A stretch of DNA of 64,000 nucleotides from Sphaerulina vaccinii (GCA_022570795.1 JAKUDP010000010.1:1054001-1118000), one strand, 5' to 3'; counted from the first letter of the stretch, positions 21,121 through 33,687 are shown. Translations and numbers: made by a program. Notes: generated from the letters alone by a model not told the origin.

Positions 21121-21435
21121 GAACAGCTCCTGCATCTTCTGTAAGGATGTAGACTAGACAGTATCGGGAATGGCTGGACTTATCGTCAAAGCACAAAATC
21201 CAGGGCATGATTTAGATCCAGTAGCGTCAAACATAATAACACTGACGCCAATCTGAGCGAGTCTCCATGAACCATTGATACCTATGCAGCTCCAGGCACA
21301 CTTGAGGGGTCAGCAAGGAACACATTCCGACACACAAGCTACGTCGAGATTCAGGTGTATGTTTGAACATGCTATGCATCATAACAGGGGGGTATCTTCG
21401 CTACCAAAAAGTACTTCACCAAGTTGGCTTCAGCT
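21121..21435. other. convergent 3' region
   Basis: Between the stops of the Kmt6 and p150 genes, which converge. It should hold both 3' untranslated regions and terminators. No coding signal. Confidence 0.5.
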
Positions 21436-24400
21436 TCACACTTGCACTTCACCCGTGAGTGCGCTGTACCCAAAGCCTCCTTTCCTTTCTTCTCGGTCCT
21501 CACTTATGATATTTTCACGCCACTGATCGAACTCCGCCCAATGGCCTTTTCTCACTTCAATCTGCCACCGCGGAGTCTGCTTAGCAGGTCTCCAAGCCAA
21601 CTTGTTGTCAGGAATCTTGGTCAGATCGACACTACTCGACTGTGTTGCAAGGTCCAACAGAGTTTGAAGACCCCGGTCGAGGTTGACACTAGCCGGGCTG
21701 CGCTTCTTGGGAGTGAAGACCGAGGCGGACATGTCATGCCAGCTGTTATTCGTGATCCTGCGGGACGTGTCTGGTGGCGGAAGACGTAGTTTGTGGTTTT
21801 CTTGCTTGAGATGTCGGACAGCACCTTCGAGGCCAGCGATCTTGTATGTCTGGCGTTGCATGGTAGCTGCAGCATTCGAGCCAATTGCATCACCATCAAT
21901 ACTCTTATTGCCAAGGCCATGCTTCCTCCGCTCTTCAGAGAGTTGAGCCATTTCTGCTCGAACTCTATCGATGTCCTCAGTAGCAGTCTGTTGTGCACGT
22001 GCAAGCTCGTTCTTTGCCTTGGTCTCGGCTGCTTTGGCATCGCGGACCTCTTTTTCGAGTTCTGCAATCTTCGCAGATCGTTTACTGGCATCTTTCATGC
22101 GGGCTTCGAGCATCTCGATCCTGACAGTCTGCTCGTTGAGCTCGACCTCCTTCTGTTTCACTAAGCTGTCTCGTTCGTTCACGGCTACCTGGGCACGAGC
22201 AAGCTCAGCTTCAATATCGACGTTGGCCTCCTTCATGTGCTTCAGCTCCTGTGCGCGTGCAACCCATGGCGCTGGAGCTCGTTCAAATTCGACAGCGTTG
22301 TCATAGTCTGTTGGTATGCTCGACAGGTCCGATAGCAGGCTCGTGAGATCACGAAGACGTGCATTCAGTGTTGCATATGGCCCAGCTTCGGAAGACGGTA
22401 GTGAAAAGATCGTTGTTGCACTTCTTGACAAAACAACTGACACTTCAGATGGCGAGGCAGGCTCTGCTCGTCCTTCCTCGGCGAAAAGTATTTGAAGAGC
22501 AGCACCACTCTGACAGGCATAAGCTGTGATTTGAGCTGCCACCTGCTCTACAGCATCGAAGTTCTCAACGAAAGACTCTTCAGGTGTCAGTGAGCTCTTT
22601 TCTAGCTCCTCTAGAGCACGAAGAGTTCTGCCAGCGACAACCTTGGCATTCCTGGCCGCTTCGGTGATGGTTTTAATTCTGTTAACAATGAGAGCAGCAT
22701 CTGTAACACTTTCGTCTTCACACTCCGTGTCTTCGGAGCTCTTCGGCAGGGCATTCTCAACGAGGGTCTTGGATACGATCAATGCAGATGTGGTACTATC
22801 GAGATGACTTTGCAGAAGTTTGGTCCTTGTGATAAGGTCATCGGCATGATCAGCCAGGCCATTGTGCAGATGAAGACTTGACAAGTGGTTCATGACTTCA
22901 ATGGAACGTCCAAGACGCACAGTCATCTCGCTCTCTTTCAACTCTTCGCGGCGCAGGGCATCGATGTAACTCTCCAGTGTACGCTCCACGACGTCCAATT
23001 CGTGATAGGCGCCGCCGTAGTCGGCGAAGGCCTTCGCACTGCAGTGGCTGATAGACCGATCTAGGCGATCTGACATGCCAGTAATCAGCGTCAATTTGTC
23101 AAGAGCATCGCATGCCGCAAAGACTTCTTCATCTTGACCGCGTGTCCCAAAGGACGCGATACGCTCCTTGAGGAAGTTCTGCACAAGATTCGACTTGAAG
23201 CCAATGCGCTTGAATCTCAGTAGAGCTAGGACACTATCGCGTTCAGCCTGGAATGATTCGGGTAAGAAGAGCTGCACAATCTCGAGATGCTCTCTAGCCT
23301 GCTCGGCTTCTAGTCGGCGCAACTCCAGATCGATAGTCTTCACTTGTGTCTTCGCAGCACTTGACTGTAACTTCTGGTTGAGGTCTAGCATAGCGCGTGA
23401 CTTGCTCGATAACTGGTCCGCTTCGGCCTGTGATATCTGTTTGCTTGCTTCGAGATCCTGCAGATCACTCTGCATCTGGCTGACAAGCGCTCGGAATCGG
23501 TTGATGTTATAGTCTGCTTCGTCAAGCGCTGCTTGTTGCTCTCTTGCAGTCCGTTCTCTGTCGATGATCAGGCTGTCCTTGAAATCGATTTCCTCCTGTA
23601 GCTGTTTCTCTGTTTCGATGTGGTTGATTTCAAGCTCATCATTGACCTCTTTCAAGTCTTCGAGATCTTCTATGACACCATTCAAGTCGTTGATCTGCTC
23701 TTTGAGCGCCATATTCTCGTCGGAAAGCTTTTCAAGGATTTCTTCGGCATTCTGAGCAACCTCGAGCTGCTCTCGTAGATCTTCGGCATCTGCTTCTGCA
23801 CGCAACAACTTCTCGCGTGTCTCCTCGTATTGAGCTTTCACGCTGTCCATATCTCTGATCTGCTCTTCCATCGTAGCGATCTGTGCCTTGAGCTCTGCTT
23901 CGTGGTCTCTAGTCATGTCGCGCAGACTCAACAGAGCTTCCTTGAGTCGTTCATTGCTCTTCTGCAGTTGCAGCCAGCCAGCGCTATTCCTGTCCTCTGG
24001 ACTCATCTCTTTGCTCAGCTCGCTATTTTCTTCTCTCAGGATCTCCAGTTCGAGCTCCATTTCTTCATTTCTCGCCCGCACCTCGTCGAGATCTGCTTTC
24101 AGCTGCTCCGCTGTCTCCTCGGCCACCTCTCGATCCAGCAGAGCATTCTCGATGTCAAGGTCATGTTGAGCCTGCACGTCTTCCACGGACTGCACCCGCG
24201 ACTCATAGTCGGCAACCAGCTTCTTCAGCTTTTCCGTCTCCTCTCGCTGCGCCTTTGCCTTGATCGTCAACTTTTCATTAATAGCCCTGGCATCGTCCCG
24301 CTCTTTCTGTGTCTTCTGCAGCTCTTGCTTGAATCCACGATCTTCCATATGTTTACGCTCTAGCAGTCTATTGGTGGCCTCCAGCTCTTCGAGACGACGC

Positions 24401-25539
24401 TTGTCCTGTGCTGTGCTACGTATGGTACGCTGTGAGTGGATCGACGCGGCTGCTGGTGATGAAGGCCGCCGTGATCGAGCAGTGCTCACAGTTGGTGAAG
24501 CAGGTACTGGTGGCGGCGGTGCGAAGTTGGTCATTGTCTGATCTCCTTCTTCCTCATCTTCCACGTCCGTATCGCGCTGGCTAGCTGCCGAAGAGGACAC
24601 CATACTCTCGCGCGTGGACGCAGCTTCGCTTGCTTCATCGCCCGTTCCCTCCTCGGTTGTGGCGCTCAGTCGTTCTCGAGTTGTAGGCTTGATGCCCAGT
24701 CCGCCAGGCACAGATGGTCGAGAGAGAGCTCCCGCCTTCCCTATAGAAGGTCGAGCAAGTCCTGGACGGGCCACTGTCGTAGTCGGTGCTATCCCGGAAG
24801 GTCTTGTGGTCCGGGCTGCAGTGCTGGTGGTTCCAGGTAGGGCAGATGTCCTCCGCCCTGCGGCTGTTGTACTCGTAGCTGGCGCAAGACTTGGCCGTGA
24901 CTTTGCTGCTGCTGTAGTCGCTGAGCTCCCTCCTACAGGCCTTCTGCCAGCTACCGGAGGTGTTGCTGTGCGAGATGTCGAAGTACTCGTGGCAGCCGAA
25001 GTCCCGTTTGTGCCCAGCTGTTTCGTAGGAGACTTGATCGGCGATCTCAGTCCGCTGGCGAGACGAGGCGCCGGTGTAGGACTCCCTTCTATGGCGCTGG
25101 ATCGCTTACCGGCGCCAGTCTGTGTCAATGTCTGTCGTCGTGCTCCTGTCACTGCCGCGTGCACGCTGCTAGGTCGTCCACCCTTAGTAGGCGCCCCATT
25201 GCCTGCTACCTTCGCGGACGGCTTCGTCTTCGGCTCTTCAATAACGCTGTTGACTCCATTGGGGCGACAGAAGATGCCATAGGGTGCTGCGCAGTCAAAG
25301 TACCGCTTCCCCTGCACAGATCCATCATTCTTGCCAGACGGCTCATCCAGCACCACGCCCACCCACTGGCCCTCTGCGAACGATGTTGTCCCAACGAAGC
25401 GCACAGTTCCCAGGCGCCCGTCATTCAAGTCCACCTTCTGCCCCACCACCCATGGGTTTGCAGCACTGCTCATTGTGATCGTGTTTCGTGGTGAATGAAT
25501 CTCATTCACACTCCCGTACTGTGGCCTTCGGCTACTCAT
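21436..25539 (-). CDS. dynactin p150Glued subunit
   Basis: An intronless gene of 1367 residues. ATG at 25539 is used; a second ATG at codon 23 (MSSAANPW) is just ahead of the domain and may be the true start. Residues 26-95 are a CAP-Gly domain with GKNDGSVQGKRYF. Then comes a Ser/Thr/Ala/Arg-rich basic linker (about 95-330). A long coiled coil follows (about 375-700, heptads rich in Glu, Leu and Lys). Next is the central dynactin region with QLFLPESFQ followed by a helical domain, and a second coiled coil (about 1080-1210). This is the architecture of p150Glued (human DCTN1, Neurospora ro-3, yeast Nip100), which links dynein to microtubules and cargo, moving nuclei and endosomes in hyphae. 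The family call is firm. Confidence 0.95.
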   Translation of the reverse strand: MSSRRPQYGSVNEIHSPRNTITMSSAANPWVVGQKVDLNDGRLGTVRFVGTTSFAEGQWVGVVLDEPSGKNDGSVQGKRYFDCAAPYGIFCRPNGVNSVIEEPKTKPSAKVAGNGAPTKGGRPSSVHAAVTGARRQTLTQTGAGKRSSAIEGSPTPAPRLASGLRSPIKSPTKQLGTNGTSAATSTSTSRTATPPVAGRRPVGGSSATTAAAKSRPSLAPATSTTAAGRRTSALPGTTSTAARTTRPSGIAPTTTVARPGLARPSIGKAGALSRPSVPGGLGIKPTTRERLSATTEEGTGDEASEAASTRESMVSSSAASQRDTDVEDEEEGDQTMTNFAPPPPVPASPTVSTARSRRPSSPAAASIHSQRTIRSTAQDKRRLEELEATNRLLERKHMEDRGFKQELQKTQKERDDARAINEKLTIKAKAQREETEKLKKLVADYESRVQSVEDVQAQHDLDIENALLDREVAEETAEQLKADLDEVRARNEEMELELEILREENSELSKEMSPEDRNSAGWLQLQKSNERLKEALLSLRDMTRDHEAELKAQIATMEEQIRDMDSVKAQYEETREKLLRAEADAEDLREQLEVAQNAEEILEKLSDENMALKEQINDLNGVIEDLEDLKEVNDELEINHIETEKQLQEEIDFKDSLIIDRERTAREQQAALDEADYNINRFRALVSQMQSDLQDLEASKQISQAEADQLSSKSRAMLDLNQKLQSSAAKTQVKTIDLELRRLEAEQAREHLEIVQLFLPESFQAERDSVLALLRFKRIGFKSNLVQNFLKERIASFGTRGQDEEVFAACDALDKLTLITGMSDRLDRSISHCSAKAFADYGGAYHELDVVERTLESYIDALRREELKESEMTVRLGRSIEVMNHLSSLHLHNGLADHADDLITRTKLLQSHLDSTTSALIVSKTLVENALPKSSEDTECEDESVTDAALIVNRIKTITEAARNAKVVAGRTLRALEELEKSSLTPEESFVENFDAVEQVAAQITAYACQSGAALQILFAEEGRAEPASPSEVSVVLSRSATTIFSLPSSEAGPYATLNARLRDLTSLLSDLSSIPTDYDNAVEFERAPAPWVARAQELKHMKEANVDIEAELARAQVAVNERDSLVKQKEVELNEQTVRIEMLEARMKDASKRSAKIAELEKEVRDAKAAETKAKNELARAQQTATEDIDRVRAEMAQLSEERRKHGLGNKSIDGDAIGSNAAATMQRQTYKIAGLEGAVRHLKQENHKLRLPPPDTSRRITNNSWHDMSASVFTPKKRSPASVNLDRGLQTLLDLATQSSSVDLTKIPDNKLAWRPAKQTPRWQIEVRKGHWAEFDQWRENIISEDREERKGGFGYSALTGEVQV

Positions 25540-26418
25540 CGTTGGCGTAGATCCAGGCCGTTGGATTCAACAGTCGTGCGAGTTGTGGTTCACGAGCGTT
25601 GGCATGGCTAGGTGTACATGGTGTGTTGTGATGCTCAGGATTCAGGCAGAGGTAACGCGAAGTACCAAGACATATCCACTTTCACGTGTCAGATTTCGAG
25701 TGGCTCGTGCTCTACGAATGTCGTTTTGTGTCCGCTACAGGTCTGGAAACAGTCATAAGTCAAGAACAACTGGTCTCTATGCCCCATGACTATGTTCTTG
25801 CCCAGGAAGAATCCGGAGAATGGTTGATGGATCTTATGAAATATCGCCTTGATACTGCTATCTCTAACCTACCCACCGTCCTTTCACTCGCCACGCGACG
25901 CATTCATCCATCCATCCATACATACTGAAGCCCATGCAACCGGAAATCGCAGCACTGAGTAGAGGATCATGCCAAAGCGTAAAAACATCGAAGCAATCTG
26001 GGTATCGTCACCATTTTCAAAGCAAATCCGCTATGCAATTATTAATGCAAGCGACGAAAATCATGAACGACCTCCTGAAGAAATAGAAGGCGAATGCAAA
26101 CGATCCCAATTTCGTAAACGCATGCAGCAGAAAGCCGAAACCCTGAGTAGATGAGGTGATGCATATGCCAGACGGACCAAAGTGTATTCCATCGCGGTCG
26201 ATCAGTGCGGCTGGTGATATAAGTATTGATGATGCTGGTGGTTTTGTGGTCGCACAGCTGTGATGCAACCATCGAGCCAAGGGGTAAGGATGCTGTAAAG
26301 GCCTCGATCGGTCCAAGGATTTACAAAGAAGTGTAGTGGTGTGTGTGTGTGTGTGTGTGTGTGTGACCGAGCCAGGTCCTCGGTTTCTGGGTCACATCTA
26401 GCGTTTGTCTCATTGGTA
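25540..26418. other. intergenic, p150 promoter side
   Basis: No gene supported. It contains the p150 promoter at its left and the 3' flank of the Rsc7 gene, with a GT microsatellite, at its right. The 61-codon plus-strand frame at 25969 has no family. Confidence 0.5.
26339..26365 (+). repeat. (GT)n microsatellite, about 13 units
   Basis: An uninterrupted GT run of 27 bases, 54 bases downstream of the Rsc7 stop codon, so probably in its 3' untranslated region (read there as CA repeats). Confidence 0.95.
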
Positions 26419-28440
26419 TCATTGGTAGCCGTAGTTTTGAGGCATATTGCTGCCAGGAGCAGACCAGCCTTGCATGCCTGGTTGAGGTCCAGCGCCAGAC
26501 TGAGCTTGTCCACTCATGTACTGGCTTGGGTTGGGCTGGTACATGCTCCTGTTCATGCCACTGTATGCCGAGTTCATCTGCCCTAGCTGCTGCGCATAGC
26601 TCATCCCTTGTCCGGGCATTTGAGGTGGCGGCATCTGGGAATGATGCTGCTGCTGTTGCTGCTGTGACTGGCCGTAGCCCGACATGTGTGATTGCCCGAG
26701 TGGTGACGGTTGCGGCTGAGGTGGTGGCCACATTTGTGTTTGAGGATAACCAGAATAAGACGGAGTCTGGCGGTGCTGTGCTCCTGGTACCGCCATTGAT
26801 GGTGATCCATGATGTATGGGACCTGGTTGCATCCGCTGTACAGGCGATGGCATCGCATTCTGGGGGTTCTGGTAGCCCGAGTATGCTTGTGGCGCTTCCT
26901 GTCGTTGCTGTGACACGTTTTGCGGACTGTGCAAACTCTGTGGTGCCACAGTGCTGGACCCAGCCTGTTCTGTCTGCGCTTCTGTCGTCTGCTGCTCATG
27001 AGGTCGTTCCCAATAGTTTTGCAGATACCCACGACGATGATCACGCTGTGCAGCCAGTTGCTTATTGAAGTCGGCTGCACCTACAGCCTGGGTCATGATT
27101 TCTGCAGGTGCACTTGATCGTGTTCCGTCCATGTAAGCTGGACCAGTAACTTCCTGCCGTGGTCGTATGAGTCCACCAGTCGCACTTGGTCGAAGGTCCT
27201 CACTGGGCAGATGAATCATTGGCAGAGGGGCGAGCGATACCTGCCCGAGACCAGGTGGCCCGCCGTCCATTCCTGCGTTGTTGTAGATGATCTCGCCATG
27301 CTGTGGCAGAGAGTTCAGCGCATTGGCGTGGTTTGCAGCAGCCTCTGCGGCAGCGAGTTCCCTGGCTCTCGCGGCTCCTGGGCGCTTTTCTCCAGCTGGG
27401 TCGTCCTCAGTGAAACCTTGTTTCCGGGCTTTAGCTTCCCAGTAGTCGTCACGAACACGTCTCCCACCTTCAATCAGACGACTTCCAAACTGCCTGAACA
27501 TAGAGCGAGCCGTGACTATTGCTATCTGTCGAGACCTGTAGGAGTACGGCAAGATTTCTTGGTGAATAAGATTGTCCTTCTCGGCTTGGTTCGCGATAAT
27601 CTTGTATAGCGACCTGTTCTTGTTGAACAGCAAGTATGAATCACGATACCCCAGTACGCGAGCACATTCCGTGGCCAGCATGAATAGCTTTTCTCCACGA
27701 TTGGGTACGTTGAAAGTCCGACATCTGTACTTGCGCTCGCCTAAAGGATAGCCATCTTGGGAGACTTTGGTCTCGCCAGAGTCGTCGATCTCGCGTGGGA
27801 TGTATTCATCTCCTTGAGGACCAAGCTGATCCGTCGTGTGGTCCCTAACCGTAGGCAGTGCTTTGATCACAGGAGGTTTCGATACTGAGCCAGGCGTGGA
27901 CCTGGTAGGTGATGCTTGCGTGGGAGACGCGTGTGATAATGATGATGTCCTCATGTGAGGTGTCTGGACCGGCTGGTGGCCAATGGCTACTGACATGTTG
28001 GATGGTGCTGGGCTTTGCTCTGCTTTTAGTTTGCGTATCTTGTTGGTCTTGGCGTCTTCTGGAAGCAGCAGAACATGTCAGCGTGGCTTCTCTTTGTGTA
28101 GCCTGCGATGCGCAGAGCGTATGATGCATCTTATCCTGAACATACCACCTTCTGTTTTGACACCAGTTGTATTGTACGAGTCGGGCGTCCGACTGCGCTT
28201 TTGACCTCGCGGGCTCGACGTCGAGAGGAGATTGGGAGAGATGGTATTTGCTAGATGGAGATGGCTTGCGTCAGCGATTGTGAACTGACTAGGAGGCATG
28301 TTCAGCCACGCCAATGCTGTGTCGTCGAAGGGAAGCACGAAGGCACGACGGGACGCGTCGCACGGCGGGCTGTCGAGGGCAGACAGGTGCTTACCAGGCG
28401 CATTCAAAGCTGCTGGATTGATCGTGCCCGAGTCTTCCAT
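26419..28440 (-). CDS. npl6: RSC/SWI-SNF chromatin remodelling subunit Rsc7/Swp82 (Npl6)
   Basis: Model: exons 28440-28395, 28250-28146 and 28058-26419, 596 residues. Introns are 144 bases (GTAAGC...CATCTAG) and 87 bases (GTATGT...TTCCAG). The first exon encodes MEDSGTINPAALNAP and the second SPRGQKRSRTPDSY, a basic nuclear-type segment. Residues about 150-285 are the conserved Rsc7/Swp82 core (GYPLGERKYRCRTF, RGEKLFMLATECARVLGYRD, EILPYSYRSRQIAIVTARSM, RRVRDDYWEAKARKQGFTEDD). The C-terminal half is Gln/Pro/Gly-rich with a six-Gln run. Rsc7 is a subunit of the RSC nucleosome remodelling complex in the nucleus. The core is certain; exons 1 and 2 are inferred from splice signals and frame. An ATG inside exon 3 at 27996 would give a 525-residue form. 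Confidence 0.88.
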
Positions 28441-31400
28441 TGCCAGACCGGCGTGTGAAGTAGATAATGCTTCGAAGCTCCGATGCGACACGGCCAGCAT
28501 TACATCCCGCTGCCTGGCATCGAGCACGTAGAGTCGGTACGGGTTCGTCGCACAGCCAACGCTGTATCAGGTGGTAAGATCTCGAGATGCGCGCGCCGGT
28601 GGCGGTGAGGCGCTGGAGATACTCGGAGGGTTGCGCGCTGCGATATGCGCATGGATAGGACAACGGACTGCTGGGTGGATATCTTCTCGCGCGCGCTGGG
28701 TGGTGAAGTGGAGAATAGCTCGCGACCAGGGACGGAGCGCAGCGCTGCACGATCCCAAAGTTTGGCAGAGCGCAGATAAGCTCGCGGTTGAGCTGGAGAA
28801 CCCTGTCTTGCGTCCGCGACGGCTGGGACGCAGGAGGGGTCGAAGGCGGTGTTGTTTGGATGTGATGCTGGCGAGGCAAGGGCGAGTTGTCCGCAAGTGA
28901 GGGCCGATGGTTGATGCGCCGAGAGCAGCGTGGCACAAGCTCTGCAGAGCGGCGTCCTAGCGCCAACACTAGACTTTCGCGAGCACAGGCGAACGGCCGA
29001 ATGACGCAGGCAAACACCCCCACTACAGTTGGCTGTAGCAAAGCGCGTTCTTGGGCGTTCGTTGGAGAGGCTCGCTTCCTTTCTTACACAGTCAGCTTCA
29101 TCCTTCGAGAACCACGCTCCGACGCCGCCGAAAGCGACAGTCCAGGGCTGGGCAGGATATATGGAGGCCCCGGTTGCTCGTGCTCGTACTGTTTGCCACC
29201 GCTGGCCGCTGCTGGAATAGAACCACGAACACTCGGACTGCTCGGCATGGCATAATTACTCTAGCTGCGGCACTGCTGGGAGCATTGACTGATTCAGCGC
29301 GATCAAAGCGTTGCTCGCACCCGCGCTGGGGTTACACGTGCTGGCCAGACGCTGGGAGGGCCATACGCAAGGGATATTGCGCTGGGTTTGGTGGGCCGAC
29401 GAGCCAACTACCAGGCGCGCGAGGTCGAGTAGATTGCGTGATGGAGCCCGGTGTGCTGGCAGCGGCGAGGAGAGAATCGGTAGAATGAAGGAAATTGGGA
29501 CTCACTTGTAAAGCACGGAGCGCCAAGTTGAAGGCGGTCTGTTTCCAACAGAGTAGATGCTGTGCCGATTTGTCGTGATTCGTCGCGTGAAGCTGCCTCA
29601 CCACGGCGTTGGTAGCGATGGTACAGATTGTTCTGCGTGAGGTGACCCTCTGTCAGGTATCAATACTCTATGCGGTGCCGGCAGCTCGTCTTCTCGTGGT
29701 GCTGCTGTTGTGCTGGCTTCGATGGAGCCGGAGAGTTACTGATTAGTTGATCGTTGGTTGTTCGATGAGGCGTGGCCCAAAACGACAGGGTCGCGGAATG
29801 GTCTGTGTGCTCTGCGGCTGATTTTGAACACGACAACCTCTTCCTCCGTCGCCTCCGTTGGTGGTAGCAATAATAATGATGAGAACAACAACAAGCCCAG
29901 TGTGCAAACGCTTCCCTTCGCGGACACTGGAGGCAGGGCGCGACGGAAGGGTAATTGCACGCCCCCGCTGCAATCGCAATTGCAGCAGCGAATGATCGAG
30001 CAATGCAGTGGAGCAGCTATGTGGCTTATACCCTCCATGGCCACCTTTCTCACGCCCAACTCGTCCATCTACGATCTACCCGTCCGGCGGACGCCTCTGC
30101 AGTCTGCATGATTTCTTACATATCGGACTGGCCAGTGGCGATCGTCCCTAGCCTGCGCAGGACCAGGCCGTCTGCGCCATCGCGTATTGGCCCATTGCAG
30201 CTCTCTCACCGCGACAGACGGCGCCGAAACTGCTTGGCTTCTACCAAGGAAGATCCAAAGATAACCAGCCTGACCTACCGGTCATGCTGTCGCAGACAAA
30301 GCTCCGTCGCCTCTGCCACTATCGAATGATGTGAAAGCAGTATGCAAGGGTGTTTCTGGCCAATAGTCTCACAGATACATGAACGAGGGGCTTATGGTCA
30401 ACCTTGGAGCTCTGGTACTTGGTATCCCGCGCTTTGTCTGCTGCTACCAATTTGGACCTCTGGATATGCACGATTTGACGCCTGCCACGGCTCTCGCATG
30501 TTGCTTCGAGTCATGCTGGCGCCGCTCCCATTTGCCAGATGCGGCCTACTTCGGATAGCGACATGTCTCAAAACTGCAGCTTCAGCGATTAATGCAGTTA
30601 CCCACCATCCTCGCTGGAGGATCAACCGTACATCAACACCCCACGCCACAAAGAGCTCCAAGCCATACGTCCTCGGCACGAAGCTACACGCCGATGCAAG
30701 ATTGTCCTTCGTAACACGTCCCGCAGCGCGCTAGACTCAGTGCTGGAGAGGGACATGTGGGTGCGCAGATCTCAGAAACAGAGCATGTGCTCGTCGATGG
30801 AGTCCGGTAGCTCTCATCCTTTCTGGCACTTACCTAAAGCATATCATCAAGCAGCCAGCGAACCAGGATATCAATTCACGAAGCCGACATCTTATGTCCG
30901 ACAATTGCATCAGTAGTGCTGCTTGTACAGCAGCACATGGCCGCATCCTTTCGGGTCGCTGTCGAAGCACCTTGTCTCCTGCAGTGCGCCGTGGTCACTC
31001 ACTGGCTAGCAGTCACTGTGAAGATCTGCTGTGGAGCGTTGATCGCCAGCTTGAACCACTGGTTCTCTCGGCTTGCCTTCTGCCTTCGCGGGCCGCAGCA
31101 TGGCACCTAGCGGACCCTCAAAGCCAGAGCAGTCTAACATCAAACATCAAACAGGGAATTGCAGATAGACGCCTAGAAGAACCTTGATCACACGACAAGG
31201 ACCGCCCTTCGGCTTCCATACCGAGCCCGTCGAACATCAGACAACCTGACGGCGAACGACAGCGGGTGCGAGGCTGGCTTGCGCAAGCCCCCATGCGCCT
31301 TTTCAATGTCTCAGGTGAGTATACGAGGCTGAGGGATGACGCCTCCAAACAAAGATGGCAGCATTGTCAATCACGATTCCTATCCACATCGATTGGACGT

Positions 31401-33687
31401 CTGCAATATTGACCCTTGTCGAGCCCAGGAGATGCAATCGAAAGCACGCTATCTCTGGTCAACTCCACACCTAGCGCCATTGTGAGCTCTGTGTGGCCCA
31501 GGGTTCAGCTGGCTTGGAAATGGATCACATGCAACCAGACCTAACTCACAGGTATTAATGTATCCTGCATCATGATTGCGAATGGTATCGAATCATTACG
31601 TCGTACACTCACCGCTGTCTGCAAGCAAATGAGAAGCAGCGTGGTCGATGCCACGAGCGCCCATAGCCATGGTCTTCTGGCCTTGGTAGTTTTCAGGACC
31701 ATCGCACAAAGCGGCCCTCGGACAACCAGCAGCCACCGAGCAACAATAGGTGCAGCTTTTAGCACTGATCGTGGGCAAGTCTTGGAGTACATCAGTACAT
31801 TCGGTTCGGTCCTCCCATGGGGTCTTGTTTGAACATGAGACGTGCCGAGCTAGCCGAGCATGACCTTCACGAAGTCAACAATGTCCCGCGCACATCCAGC
31901 TTGTCCTAAAGTAGACCAGACCCTCATAATTTGTTCCCAAACACAGGTTCTCGTGTTCACAAGCTCATAGCTAACATGTTTCAGAACATAATCATCACTT
32001 GGACTACTCCGGAAACCTATATCCCTCACAAGCTGAGTCCAGATCTCCCAATACATCATCGAGAGCTCTTATCCACGCCTCATGATCACCTGCGGCCGCG
32101 TGGCCAGATGATAGGACGAGCATTGAGTACGAGTCTAGCCAGAGTGGCAAAGTGTAGACGATCGATTATGCTTCTGGAGTTGCCTCCGGCGGTATGCGCC
32201 ACTGCCTCGCGATGGCCAATAGTCGATCCCATGGAAGTTGGTCATCGACCAGTATAGATCAAGTACGACATCACGGCACACTCGAGTCGTAATGCGCTAG
32301 TGAGAAGGCAGCAGCTGTCTGGCCGCGCTTGGGAGAGTGAAGTGCTGCTTGAGTCATTACTCTCTTCCGAGATATGGAATTGTCGATAACAGACTTCCAG
32401 AAGTGGCAATCGGCTTCGACTGCGATCATAACCAGCACTGTCGTAGTGAAGGTAGGCCTGCTCGGACGCCTCGGGAGGTATTGTCAAACCAAGCGCATTC
32501 TCGGCCGGCTGCTCCGGAATGACTGTCCATCATTGAGCAGGCCGGCTGCCTCGCAGGCCCTTCGAAGCAACAGTTGCCTGCACACAGGTCTGAGTAGTGG
32601 TGGCTTGGCTGCCTAGCGCCTCATCAAATCATGCTTCACATCATGATAGAGGACACTTCACACCTTGAGCGAAGGCCTAAGCCACATGACTCAAGCTTCG
32701 ACATCTATAAGGTCCTGCGAAGGGCGTTGGAAGAATTACCTGTCAGACTGTTTAGCATCATCTTGCAGGGATGGCCGACCTCAATGGACTTCAACCCCCA
32801 TAGCAGCTAAGCCATTGACGCGTATGATTTAGGCCGAACAAGGCTGCCTACCGTGGTCGAGCTTTGCCCAGCATTTGTGCCAAGTCATATCAAATCTTCC
32901 TTCTTCGCTTGCTTGATCCTTCAATTCTCGTCCAGAATCCTTTGGTGCCAAGTCGTGATCAATAATGTCTGAGGTTTGTATAGCAGAAAGAAAGGTGAGG
33001 TTCAGATATACTTCCATGTGCTGTCTTATATGATCAACTGTGCAGACACAAAAGTACTTACCCTGAACTCAATGCTTCATATGTGTGGTGTCTGACGTGG
33101 CACTTTCTCGAACGAAGCGACTTTGCAGCGGCTGCCTGCATGAATCCTCGTGCATACGAACAAGCCCAGTGTTGATCATGCATTTGGACACGAACAAGCA
33201 CGTTGTTGATCAAGAAGGCCTGTCTGCAGACGGGAACCTGCATTCGTTCCTCTTGACAATGCACGATGTCAAAGTCTTTTGTGATCAACTACCGATTCGC
33301 TCAAGTTGCGGATACATGCATAGGGCCGCGTCAATGGCATTCTATCATGTCCTGAGGCACGTAAGATTCTGTCAAATCTGCTGCTTGAACAGCACTAGGA
33401 AGGCTGATAGTGTTGTGATGTAAGAGAATTGAATGTATCACGAAGAAGCCAAGATACTCGACTCGCCTGTGAAGCGAGCCATTGCATTGTACTTAAGTAG
33501 TACTGTTTTGTCCTTCGTTCCATACATAGGAAAGGTCGCGTAAATCATTGTCCAAGAATCTCGTAGCATCGTGTCGTGCACGCTGCTACGAGCGAGTGGG
33601 GATATCATTCTTATGCCTCAGTTGTAGCCAAAATTTCATACCATAAAACTCCTTCGAACCCTCGCAAAACCAGCAGTCTTGCTTGGC
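28441..33687. other. 5.2-kb gene-free stretch
   Basis: On both strands open frames stay under about 220 codons, overlap heavily and resemble no family. I could not assemble a spliced gene. The left kilobase is GC-rich and should hold the Rsc7 promoter. I saw no tRNA, long tandem repeat or RIP-like composition. It is unusually long compared with the other gaps in this window (0.2-2 kb). It may hold a non-coding RNA, a decayed gene or a fast-evolving small gene. Confidence 0.5.

Noticed and set aside
29200..29260. Possible antisense tRNA (gaatagaaccacgaac)
   Set aside because: T-arm mismatch and no cloverleaf could be drawn.
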